DNA of 64,000 bases from Fragilariopsis cylindrus CCMP1102. Its lineage: Eukaryota; Bacillariophyta; Bacillariophyceae; Bacillariales; Bacillariaceae. Every line of letters starts with the position of its first letter. Positions within the stretch are counted from its first letter, which is position 1. Below are positions 9,640 to 20,601 of this stretch, piece after piece. The stretch spans positions 248,001-312,000 of the forward strand of contig FMBT01000295.1 in NCBI GenBank assembly GCA_900095095.1, read 5' to 3'. The translations under genes were made by a program, and so were the position numbers. The notes below the pieces were generated by a model. It searched no databases and was not told where the DNA came from. It worked only from the letters and a program-made list of their open reading frames with translations.

Positions 9640-10086
9640 GAGATATGATGTTCTTTATATTATTCAGTAGGACTTACACGCATTGGAGTATAGTAATGCT
9701 CTGTGGTGTGTTCTAGTAGAGGCGATGGTGCGTTCTTTTTTTTTCTTAGTCTTGGTCGTTTTTTTTGTAGCAAACGTCCGTCCTCTTTGAATAACTCAAC
9801 TTTTTATTGGCAGAATAAAGTAGTAAGGTATCTTTAAGAATCAATCAATGTACATTAAGAATTTGTTACAAAGTAAATAATAATGATAATATTATAATAG
9901 TAAACAGTATCTAAACTATTTGACACTTTTAATAATATATAATGTATGTATGGAATATGTTATCATATATTTATATTTGGGAAAGACGTCAAGTTGGAGC
10001 GAATCAACCGCAATCCCTCTTCCAATCAAATAATATGCAGAACGAACATTTGAGATAAAAAATTGCCGGAATACGTCTTTTTCTTC
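9640..10086. other. Intergenic, AT-rich, between two convergent gene ends
   Basis: This 447-bp spacer holds the 3' regions of VPS20 (+) and the Arf-GEF (-). It is rich in A/T with short homopolymers. I see no repeat family, open frame or RNA gene in it. Confidence 0.6.
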
Positions 10087-13000
10087 TTAAGAAGTCTTTG
10101 TTTGTTGTACTGTTGATGCCGCCTTACGAGCAATTTCAATAGCAACCTTACGTTCAAGTTCTTTGTTAATCGCTTCACGGATATCTGTAACCCAAGATTT
10201 TCGTTCTTCGGGGGTAGTACAAAGCGTTAAAAATGTTTTACGTGGATGATAAATTTGCATTGCTCGTTTCGATTCATCCTTTCTCATTTCTGGTGGGAAC
10301 CAGTCTACTACCTTCATCTGAATCAATGGGAGTTTTTCATGGATGCGGTATTTAGTCGATGTTGTTGTTGTTGATGACGATGATCCGGGTATCTTTCTGG
10401 CATAAATCAAGATATCAGAAAACAAAAAAAATTGATACTCTACATCCCGACCCGATCGATTTGCTCGTTTTACGATATTACCCTCTCTCAAAAAGGATCG
10501 AGTAGGGTCGTTGAGTAGGAATTCTGCGTCTTCTAACTGACGAGTTGCTTCTCGTATAGCCTTTCGTCCGACAGCATCAAATGCAAGGGTAAATCCCAAT
10601 TCACTCACAACTTCATCCAAGAGTACTAGAGATTCGAATTTCCCAGTGATACTTGTAACGTTGGGTTCATTACTGCTCAGAAGACGCTGCATCATTTGTT
10701 TGTACCATTTTTCCTTTTTATAGCTATCCTGATCTTGGAATGATACCAACGAGTCTTCTATCGAGGTGCTATTCCCTGCATTGAAAAGACGGAACCGACC
10801 TAGCTGATCAAGGAAGGCAACTTGTTCGATGGGCATATCCAACAAGATTGTCAAACCTAAAGCAAACTTGAGCAAATCGATACACGATTCCATCCCTTTT
10901 GGATCCAAATGAGCAATTTTTAACGCTGAATTGATTAGACCATGTATCTTGTGCCAACTTTTTAACATAAAGTTGCGTGATAGACTTGTCGTAGCAACCT
11001 CTATACTACCATCAAACTCGGCACTGCAGTAGTCTTGCAAAGAGATGAACCGATACTCGTGAATAGCTAATCCACGCAGAAGCGCATCGAGGCTCTTAAC
11101 ATTGGCATTCATTTGAACGATACACGTCTGTAAATTATCCTGGAGGATGCCGTTGGAACCACCACTATCCCCACTATATTCGAGTACTATTGCATTGGCT
11201 TCAATTCCATCGTAAATATTTGACAGGTATTCTCTATCGATCTCATTTCCCTTGTTAACTCCACGGAGATTGGCGATAAACTCGTCCCTTGACATTTTTT
11301 TTATTTGACCTTTCTTCTTGCCCTTTGTAACATGGTGTGACTTATGAAGGTCTGTATTGAGCATAATTATCGCAAACGAAAGTACAAAAATGGTATCTTC
11401 ATCTTTAATTGGGCAATTGATTAAGTCGCCAGCATTATCTTCCCAGTAGCATCTCGCGAATGTTGAAATTAAACGATCAATCTGCTGTGCTTCGCCTGGT
11501 AAACGAAATCCACCTTGCGTCAACAAATGACGGAGTCTATGGTTTGAAATGGAATATAAACACGGAAAAAAAGAAAGGAAGGACATGAATGCAAGTTTGA
11601 ATGTAAGCCCATCAAAATCATCACAAAAAATGATCGTTATAGTATACGGTCTACTTACCCTTCCTCAACAGTCATCCCAACAAAAGAAATGGCTCGGATA
11701 TAGTTGAATCGGATAAGATTCCAAAACTCTGTTTCAGATGGATCTGATCCTCCTTCCCCAAGATAGCTTCCAAGATCTGATGGGTTGAGATCCTCGCAGT
11801 GTATTCGAAGAAACGAGGAAATATCTCGAGGAGAAACTGTCAAGACATTGCAAGCAATCAAGTAATCAATGGCTTTGATTAGTCCCTTTTCTCTTGATAT
11901 ATTGAAAGCTACGTTGAGATTATTCTTTGTTTCCGAAGCGCCCGCATGCGATTCATCCTTCTTGTTGTAACCTGAGTCATCAATAGATTCGTTTTCTACT
12001 GACAAGTTTCTCTTGGAAACTCCTAGTTTTTGCCAATATTTCACAATCAGCGCAGAGTCTACCCTAGAATCGTCTTCGTCGGTGCAATTTCTTTCCTTTT
12101 TCCCTCCATCAAATTTCCTTCCACAATACCATGCCTCCATTATCGAAGAAAATTGGGGACCTAGAGAAGATGCAGTACCCCTTGCGAGTAGCTTTACGAT
12201 CTGCGATATTGCATCTAGCGCCCCTTGTCTTAATCGCCTAGCACTTTCCCTTGCTAGCGTCACTGTGTTCGCGCCTTCATAACCTTTGTTCTTTTTATCT
12301 TCACCTTTCATTGACTTGTTTGTAGTAGACGTAGATTGGCTTTCTCTGATTTTGTCACCAAGAAATTCCGTACACTCTTCAGAGAGATTACACAGTAAGG
12401 AACAGAGCTGCTCGGATAATTTCCATTCGATCCCTGGAAGTAATTCTTTCGCACCTCCAACTTGTTGTGTCCCATAATCTGTATCAAAATTCAAATACAG
12501 CTCGAGCAATCGGTCCGTATCACCAGAAAACCAATTCTTGACTTCTTTCATAATTTCAAGCTGCTGGGCAAATACGTAGGTTCTATTTTTATCATCGTTG
12601 GATCGGAACAGAATCTGTGGACCAAGCTTAAGAAGTCTGAGAACAAAGTGGTTGAAGAGAATTCCAAGCTCAAGCTTCATGTATTTTCTATAAAATGGAG
12701 AGCACCATAGTACTCCAACAACCTGAATAAGTCGTCGGAAAATTCTAGGATCGTCCAAAGCGTCAGGTGTATTTGCTAGCAAGCACGGAACAACTAGGCG
12801 TCGGATACAAAAACCAAACGATTCGACTGAATGCGAGCCTGGCACCTCTTGCGAATCAATCCCTCTTTCCCATGTGACGAGAAAGAACTTGAGCATCTCT
12901 AGAGCCATCATTTTATTGGCAACGTCTCTTGGAAATCCCTCGGACTTCTCGTTTTTTCGAACCTTTGAGGATGCCACCTTGACACAATTTGCCAAGAGAG

Positions 13001-15871
13001 CAAAGCATATGGCATACATGTGTCTCGTTTCTTCGCGCAATACTGGGTCATTTCCAAACAAACTGGAGCCGCACAGGTTGATCATTTCGTACCAGAACAA
13101 TTCACTTCCTCCTGATCTCATGATCTGATGCATGGCTAGCTCAGTGAAGTTGGCGATGTCTACTCGAAATACTGAGTTATCGACGACTTCATTCACTAAT
13201 TCGTCGATCAGATTGAAATGAAAACGGCCGGTATCTTTACTATTACTTTCGGCTGCTTCTCGCACCTGGGAACACTGGTCTACATAAACTTGTGACCCAA
13301 GTCTAGCAACCATAAATACGATTAGATCTTTCAACGATAATATAGCAGACTGAGGTGCACCACCAGGCAAATTGAATTTTCCAACAGCAAACCGTGTGTC
13401 CTCAAGAAGATACTGGTCAGAAGCTTTGACGATTGCCCAGTTTCCTGTTGGAGAACTTATTCCAAAGTAAAATACAAATAGATGAAATCGAAGCACATAG
13501 CCCACTGTTCTTGTGCTGAGATATCCGCAACCATACTTAACAGCCTAACGACAACGCGAGGACGACAAAAAAGCGTAAGTGAGATGTTGTATGACAATAA
13601 ACAATTGAGAGTTTTGATGACGGTAACCGCTGTATACCTCAGTGTAATAGATATCACATCATGATGTCGTTTGAGTTTTGATTTGCTTACCTGTTCAACA
13701 AACTCAACACAGGCATACAGCTGTGTTTCTTGTGCGCCCATCGTAGCTACATCACAGACCACCTGTATAGAAAGATCTAAAAGCGTTGTCTGAGATGAGG
13801 GGTCTCGAGACATATCGACGTCGTTTACATAAAAATCTTGACTTAATAAATCGGTGAGTCCCTCTACTGCAACCAAAGCTGAGCCACCATGCCTTGTATA
13901 GCACGATGTTAACACCGGTATCAAAATCGCAACTCTCATTTGGAACGCTTCAGCTGCCTTAGAATCATTTTTCTGGGAGGCATGTGATACAGTTGGTATG
14001 AAACTCAATGCCTGTAGACACCTATCCAACTCTAAACACTTGTCCTTCGTATTAAGGCATGAATGCTTCGAACGTTCGGAGTCATTGTGCTGACTGAACG
14101 ATGAGAACGATCTGCTAGCTTCCGAAGAAGATGTTACTGATTCAAAGTCTCCAACGCTGGTGTTTCGATCTGAATCAGACATGGTTAATATATGTGACGC
14201 AGGGAGGACTTTCTGTGGAGACGTAGTATTCTGTACTGAAGATGTACCCGAATAAGAATATTTCTCTCCAATAGCGTGAGAATGATCATCTTTGATCGAA
14301 CTCATACTTTTTTGTCTTGAGGTTTCGATGAGAGTCAACCGATTTTTAATCGAGCTTGGACTTAGTAAAGAATGTGTAGATCGATCCATGATATGAAAGC
14401 GTCCAACCTTACTATCTACCACAGTGCCTCCTGTGCAGTAGTATGATTCTAGTCCTGTAGTGTTCGATTCACCCTTGAGCACTGACATCACTAACGGAAG
14501 GGGTCGTAAGGACTCTAAATTAGCGAGTCGTTGTCGGTACGCGAGAAAAATTGGAACATTTGAAGCACGCAGACTTGCTACAAAATTTCTGGGACTTTTT
14601 TCTAAAACAGTATATCCTTCAGGAATCGATTCACGCCGTGACGGAGATAGTGGAAGTATTCCAGTCAATGGATTGCCCTCTCGTGATCGTCTAAAACATA
14701 AATATGCTGGCTCGCTACCTCCAATATTCAAATTTGCTACGGATCGGGTTGGTGTCGATGACGATGACGAAGGAAGGGATCTATGCACTCGAACCAAACT
14801 AAATCCTGGAGGAACAAACTCTTTTCGGTCAGGAAAAATAAGAGATATTGCGGTAACGCAAGGCCGCTGCGCAGCGCGATCCCAATTTGTTTCCTTTTTG
14901 ACACAAATAAACATCGTAGATTTCCTATCTTTAATTAGAAATGGATCTCCGCTCGATGTTTGTGAGATCCGGTAGTAACCTTTAGGTGGATTTTCTTCAC
15001 CTTGAGTTACAATGATATCGGTGATGGGACTAGTTAGTACTCTTGTATCCGTATCTTCGATGTTTTGTATACCATGCTTGAGAGTTCGACGAAGAAAGGT
15101 TCGTTTCGAAGTTTGAGCTGAAACATCATTAGGAGCGAGAGGCGTCGTGGATAGAAATCTAGCATATTCGGATCCAAACATTTTCAGTCTCACTGGTTCT
15201 GGATGTTTGCTTACGGTATTATGACTTTCAGATGTGTCACGTCCCTCGCAGGAATCGGAATCTTCTGTACTGGTAGCTTTTGGCGAATTCTTCTTCCATT
15301 TCTTTTTCATCCATTTGAACGATTGGGATTTTACTTTATTCGAATCGGATTTTGTATTGCTTATAGAATGTTCTTCTTGTCGCTCCGATAGAGAATGGTC
15401 CAATTGGATTGTTTGACCTGGCTGTTTCCCAAGGCGTTCAAGAGAACTCGCGCAAAGGTTCGCAAGTGCTACATGCCCTTGTTGTTGAAGGCTGCTGCTA
15501 CCCTGACTCTTATTGTTCTGGTGCGTCGTGACGTGTGAGCTGCTACTCTTGATCGAAGAAGTCTGGGTGGTAGTCCTTTCAATGTCTGAAGAAGTCTGGG
15601 TCGGTGATGGGGGTTGTCTAGAATTTTTGCTTGCTTCTTTGGTATTATTGTAATCATTATTGTTACCACTGTTTGAAGGAGGTGAATCGGTGTCAGTCAG
15701 CTGAACGAGCAATCTCTGGACGAGATTGCAAGCTGCCTCTATCGAAGGAGAAGTATTCTTCGGTTCCTCGATAATGACACCATTGTTTACTGAATATGTT
15801 TCGATATCCATGTCGACAGTTGGCTGAAGACGGCTCTCTAGTGCAGTAACTAGTGCAGATACAATAACCAT
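10087..15871 (-). CDS. Large Arf guanine-nucleotide exchange factor: MABP + Sec7 + PH
   Basis: I join three exons: 15871-13691, 13544-11659 and 11536-10087. Introns are 146 and 122 bp, with GTAAGC/AG and GTAAGT/AG borders. The joined frame is about 1,838 residues and stays in phase. Residues about 280-495 look like a MABP beta-prism: [15 protein letters not shown], then repeats with CFRRSREG and AYRQR. The middle is helical, like DCB/HUS regions of large Arf-GEFs. The Sec7 domain spans the last junction, giving [18 protein letters not shown] with the catalytic glutamate in the PGEAQ loop. A C-terminal PH domain ([11 protein letters not shown] to the Trp of RKSWVTDI) follows. Sec7 domains load Arf with GTP at Golgi or endosomes. 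The first ATG is at 15871. The exon 1-2 join is less certain than the second, because the first 25 residues of exon 2 have no recognisable motif. Confidence 0.82.
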
Positions 15872-16240
15872 AATGCTTGATCGAATCAATCTATAATGTC
15901 GTCGGTAGTTGTTCGTAGTAGAGTTAGTTGTATAGATTTTATTCGTACTTGTCTACCTATCTACCATGTAAAGTAACGAGATTCGATTCTATCGTTGAGT
16001 GATTCGTTAATTTCACTAGACCGGACCGACGTCAATGTTACCTTACTTAATGTCGGCAAGCTGTCTTCTGTTCCTAAGAATGTCGACAGTCTATCTATCT
16101 GTTCCTATGATCCTAGTACTGTATTGAGTATACCGGTATGCAATCGAAAGTTTGTTATGAGAAGAAGAATTCAAAAAAATGAGATACAACGGTATGTACT
16201 TTTAACGGCTAAGCACGTTTGGATTATATAATCGAGTAGT
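15872..16240. other. 5' region of the Arf-GEF gene
   Basis: About 370 bp lie between the Arf-GEF start and the left end of the second DNA transposon. It holds scattered ATCTATC-like pyrimidine tracts near 15955-15965 and 16090-16100, but no clear TATA box or known motif. The promoter must lie here or inside the neighbouring transposon. Confidence 0.4.
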
Positions 16241-16312
16241 TTAGACCGGTTATACTCGTGCGAAAATCAGTGTTCGTTTTCATGCACTACCGTATGACTG
16301 AAAAAAATACAT

Positions 16313-17086
16313 TCATACAAAGTTGATAATGAATCCCTTTCCTACTAAAACCTTGCTTGTTTCCACCACAACGACATCCTCAAGGTAATTGATAGGAAAG
16401 AATATTAAGAACGTGTCCAACTTAGTTGTCTGTTTAAGGTCAGCCCTGGACATACCTTCGATTTTAGCACCCTCATGCGAATGGTGATTCGATTTTCGAT
16501 TACAAGTGCCATTCCACCCCCAAGTTTGTCCATAGAGATTATCTTGATAATTAATATCTGCACCTGCAGGCGGTATGTTCTCTGGTGCAGGCTCATTATC
16601 ATCATCAACATCTATTCCTTGAGACCGAGCCAAAGCTATATCCTCTGTTCTTGATTGATGTCCCCCTTCTTTATTAAGGTCCAAAAAAGAAAGATCGATT
16701 GGTTGACGTTTTACGTCTTGTTCAAAAGCTTGTTTAAAAGTTAGTGGAAAAACACCAGGCAACTGTGTTGCTGCTTGTGTATCGAACCAGCCATCACGAT
16801 CACCCTCAGCAGTAACTTTAGCATATCGTTCAGCACAATATATCAATCGATCACCAAATGAGGGATGCTTTACAACAATACAGACCTTGGGTAATTTTTT
16901 AATCTTTCTTGTTTCTCTACTGACAACGATACAATCAGCTAGATGTTCTTTATCCCGACGACCATTTTTAGGCATGACATCTTCGATGATCATTGCAGGA
17001 TGCAAGTACTGTAATAGAATCTTGCAATGAGCGCCAACGCCCTGTTGCTTCTTCTTCGCCTTCGTCTTCTTCTTTTTTGGAGGCAT
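16313..17086 (-). CDS. Truncated piggyBac-type transposase, N-terminal region
   Basis: A 257-residue ATG frame inside a TIR element. It starts with a Lys-rich stretch (MPPKKKKTKAKKK), then an SH3-like or chromo-like folded part with KVCIVVKHPSFGD near 60-75. The acidic end of the middle region leads to a segment reading TKLDTFLIFFPINYLEDVVV then ETSKVL at about 220-245. That is the hallmark start of the DDE_Tnp_1_7 (PGBD) domain: leader, FFP, then ET-N/S. The frame stops about 10 residues later, 70 bp from the element end. The RNase-H-like catalytic core and the Cys-rich tail are therefore absent. It may be a domesticated DNA-binding fragment or simply a deletion product. The family call is from pattern memory and should be verified by a profile search. 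Confidence 0.6.
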   Translation of the reverse strand: MPPKKKKTKAKKKQQGVGAHCKILLQYLHPAMIIEDVMPKNGRRDKEHLADCIVVSRETRKIKKLPKVCIVVKHPSFGDRLIYCAERYAKVTAEGDRDGWFDTQAATQLPGVFPLTFKQAFEQDVKRQPIDLSFLDLNKEGGHQSRTEDIALARSQGIDVDDDNEPAPENIPPAGADINYQDNLYGQTWGWNGTCNRKSNHHSHEGAKIEGMSRADLKQTTKLDTFLIFFPINYLEDVVVVETSKVLVGKGFIINFV

Positions 17087-17460
17087 GATATTAAAGTTTT
17101 TTAACGAGTCCAGTTAATAATATTGTACACATACATAGTGTGCACATACCACATGATCCGAAGACGCAAAACAAACAAACGTATCACCCAAAGTGATCAG
17201 GAGATGAATGTAAAGGGTATGTTATATTGAAATATTTGTCTACAAGATTCAAATCGGAAGGTATGGTCGATATGATTTGTATTTAAAAAGTTGGCGAGTG
17301 TTTCTATATCAAATTTTTTGAATTGTTACAAATTATGGCGAAATAGCGCGAGCCTATCGTGTACTTTGCTGTTGACACTATTCAATCACAGTTTATTTAG
17401 AAACATTCGCCTAAAATATAAAAAATAAATCAACCACCATCACAACTCGATTACAATACC

Positions 17461-17616
17461 ATTGGATTCAATGAGAATGGAATCGAATAGATAGCATGAA
17501 AGGTATTCGTCTAAGGAAGGATCTCATTGAATTCAATGACATATATATCGAAGTTCCATTCATTGTATACTCGATTCGCAACGCAACTGAATTCAATGAA
17601 ACTCATTGAATTCAAT
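17461..17616. repeat. Cluster of four near-palindromic TTGAATTCAA sites
   Basis: Four sites lie within 156 bp: ATTGGATTCAAT (17461), ATTGAATTCAAT (17526), CTGAATTCAAT (17587) and ATTGAATTCAAT (17605). Two of them extend to the 16-bp palindrome TCATTGAATTCAATGA. The cluster is in the non-coding half of the DNA element, about 310-465 bp from its right end, upstream of the transposase-like frame. It may be a dimeric-protein binding array. Confidence 0.8.
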
Positions 17617-17929
17617 GACTATAACTGATTAGCCGCTAGTGATAAAACCGACTGGACGGTCAATTAATATAACAATAAAAGACTATAATCTACCAGTACT
17701 TTATCTATTACTCTACAGTATTATCTGATTCTCTTACGCACCTCTGAAATTCGACTCTCTATGTATTCGCACCTATCTAGAAAATTCCCCATCCAACCAA
17801 ATTAAACCCCACTAATTTTCCCTGATTATGGCTATACTCACGCGAGGGTAATTTGATGTATCTTTGGTTGAATTGGGTATAGTACAACAAATAAATACAC
17901 TGATTTTTGCACAAGTATAAGGGGTCTTA

Positions 17930-20601
17930 GTATGCCAGTCCTCACCAATGTTCTGAGCATACAATGAGAGCATGATTTTTTCTTCACTGGAGTTTTTTGT
18001 GTGGTGGATCTATTTTATGTAGTATTGCCATTGCATGCAGCTTGGTTTTGAACTGTAACACGGTCAAATATTGATATATTTTGTCCAAATCTTCATCTTC
18101 ACTCTGATCTCCAAAGTTTTTCATTTTTCTTCACCTTTTTTTACATGAACATTACTGAGTGTTTTTTACACGCGTGAACTACCACCAAATTCCTTATTAT
18201 AGAACCAATCCTGTTAAATGATTTTCCATCAAGAGATATTAATGCAGATACAGCAGCACGAGTCAGAATTGATAGTGCAACACCAGTTTTTTATTTGATG
18301 CAACGGGCATATGATGTGTTTTTTGTGCACACATCACAGTAGCACCATGAAGGAAAAAGAATTCCAGCAAACCACTTAGAAATTATGATTCATTGTCATT
18401 TCTTCTATCATAATAGCTAATTGGAATGCAGGAATTATTCATTTGAATTGCCTGTAGACCTTGTACAAAATATCAAGATGGCGCAAATCACTAGTACCCC
18501 AGGACTAGATCCTGTTGGTTTCATTGTATAAAATGACATTGTTTCCAGTCTTATCTTTTGTTTGCCTCATATTTACTTTTTGAGAGGGGGGACCATATCC
18601 ATCCTAGATGTACTAGAAACACTCAGGATTATCTTTTGGTCAAAACAAGACACTTGCAAGCAACAACATTTCTGGCTCTCTGTTTAAGACATCATCTGTT
18701 GCACAAGCCAAAATGGAGGTCAATGTCAACTATTTATACCACAGACCTTCCTAGCAAATGGTTTGGTTGCGCATCAAATAGGCAACAAACCAATTATTTA
18801 TCTTTGATATAGTATAGTAGGGGTTGGCAGCGCAAAAGATGTCCACCTTGAAATCCTACAGTAGCTAGTACTCAAATTGAATGTCCAGAAAAAATTTTGG
18901 ACATTTAATTGAGATTGACGTGTCACCTCAGCATGTGCATCTCAACCTATCAAAAATCATCAATGAATCATACAAGCACTTAAATTTTGAATCACAATCA
19001 TAACAATGTATCATAATCAGTTAAATTTTGGACATTTGATCTGCTTCCAACCCCTATTGGTTTGACACATCCTCCTTGTTGAAGATACTAGATTAAGAGT
19101 AATCAGACCAAAAATTTGCTGGTAAACACCAGAGAAGATGAAGATGTTCAGCCAGTTCCTAAACTACTTCTCTAGGTGTGAATCCACCACAATGGATATG
19201 TTGGATGACCTTCTCCTCACAACACCAAGGCATCTCACTACTATAGGCACAGTGGTTTGAAAAGATGGAGATCTTGGACCAATTGCTAAATGATAGAACT
19301 GAAAAGATGGAAATGCTGAATCAACTTACTTCCTGCTGTGTCAATGCCAAGGATCCGAGCAACAATGTATACATTCTGAGCGTCAAAAATGGCACTGTAT
19401 CATGCGATGCGTCTCCAAGAGGAGAATCCAAAAAGATGGAGAATAATAACACCTCCATCAAAGACTGAATACTGTACAGATAAGGTAGCAATCATTGCTC
19501 GTAATTTACCTTAATTCTAATTGTTATTTACTTATCATTTTACAAACTGCAAAAATTGATATATCTTTGTCATCATTTTCTTCATCTTCTTTTTCTTTTT
19601 TCCTTCTACTAGTTATAGATAGTATGTTTGTTTGTATTGTGTCTTTGTCTTAAATGTCCATTACTATCATCATTGTATCATCCAATTAGTTGGTCAATAT
19701 GCTAATGATGATTATCAATAATGATAATACTTCGTAGTGTTTATATTATTATAATTGTGTTATTTGATTTTCAGATTATTTTGCGAGGCCTATCTATGCT
19801 GGAGGAAATACAAGGATGTTGCCTAGCAGATAGACATGGTGGATTGTTATTGCCTCTGCTGCCATAGGAGATGTAGTGTCACTCGCCACCCATAGTAGCA
19901 GCAGAGCATCAAGTCTTTACAGACTTTGCTCACATTCTCTTCTATTAGACCCTTAGTTAAACTATATCAGGTCATGAGCCTTAGTTGTCAGAGTAATTGC
20001 TTTTCTACCATTATTTGTAGACGCAAGAAATCTCCTTCGAACAAAACCACCTCTACTGACTACATTTAAAATTTTTAAATGAATCTTCAGCTTCTCTCAT
20101 ATTAAATACATTGTTGGCAGAATGTTGCATAACTTAAGATTTAGGATGTCATTCATAAACCATAATCTAAAATAATTTTGCTTAAGTTTTTGTCTGTCTT
20201 TCCATCCAGCACTCGTGTCTTTCTGTCTTTCCAAGCTCTCTGTACTAGTTACCCCGTTACTTACGACACCATTTTTGAATTTTTAAATAGTTACACAACT
20301 TACCCTTGACAGAAAAACATCGTGCAGATTCTCACAAAATATTTGCCAAGCCTACTGTAATAAACAATGCATCAATCGGTTTCCTATTTTAGGTCGATAT
20401 GTAATGGCGGTAATACACGGATGTCTGATACGGACCAACCTTACGGATGTATAATAATGTAACCTGCTGCCAGGAAAAAAAAAAGAACTGCATCATTCGT
20501 CGTCGTCACCTTCGTATTATTGAATATTATGATTCACAAAAAAAAGCCCTCAAACAACACTGTTATTGAGATCGTATCATCGGCATCAGCTATACAGTAG
20601 T
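17930..20601. other. Gene-poor stretch between TIR element and PEX1
   Basis: About 2.7 kb without a recognisable gene. Two short ATG frames occur (18558-18812, 84 codons; 19265-19468, 67 codons), and neither resembles a known family. A MITE-like element sits at 18818-19056. Text such as the dense TTC/CTT run at 19585-19610 and the AT-rich tracts near 19690-19760 is simple sequence. The composition suggests old, decayed transposon DNA, but I cannot name a source. Confidence 0.5.
18818..19056. mobile_element. MITE-like 239-bp element with 28-bp terminal inverted repeats
   Basis: The left end TAGGGGTTGGCAGC (18818) and the right end ...CTTCCAACCCCTA (19056) are inverted complements over 28 bp, with 22 matches. 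Both repeats end internally with ATGTCCA. A second inverted pair, AATGTCC / GGACATT, lies inside at about 18880-18905. There is no coding capacity. TAGGGG termini recall hAT-type elements, but I cannot find an 8-bp target duplication next to the ends, so the family is not settled. Confidence 0.65.

Larger units (their letters stand above)
16244..17926. mobile_element. TIR DNA transposon, copy 2 (1683 bp) with piggyBac-like transposase fragment
   Basis: The left end begins GACCGGTTATACTCGTGCG at 16244. The right end (17898-17926) is its inverted complement, with 25 of 29 positions matching. TTA lies immediately outside both ends (16241-16243 and 17927-17929). Ends, flanks, size and the subterminal block GCGAGGGTAATTTGATG near 17842 are shared with the element at 1655-3335. 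The minus strand carries a 257-residue frame that ends as a piggyBac-type N-terminal region, without the DDD catalytic core, so the copy is an internally deleted, non-autonomous derivative. Four near-palindromes around TTGAATTCAA lie at 17461-17616. The 3-bp TTA flank is not the TTAA expected for piggyBac. Confidence 0.8.

Noticed and set aside
14460-14975. 171-codon plus-strand frame opposite the Arf-GEF MABP region
   Set aside because: The minus strand encodes a recognisable domain there, and the plus-strand product resembles nothing.
16241-16246. TTAG read as a 4-bp piggyBac-type target duplication
   Set aside because: TTAG occurs outside both ends of copy 2, but in copy 1 the right flank is TTAC. 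Only TTA is shared by both copies, so 3 bp is the safer reading.
18558-19468. Two short plus-strand frames in the gene-poor stretch
   Set aside because: Neither shows a domain, a targeting signal or a splice partner.
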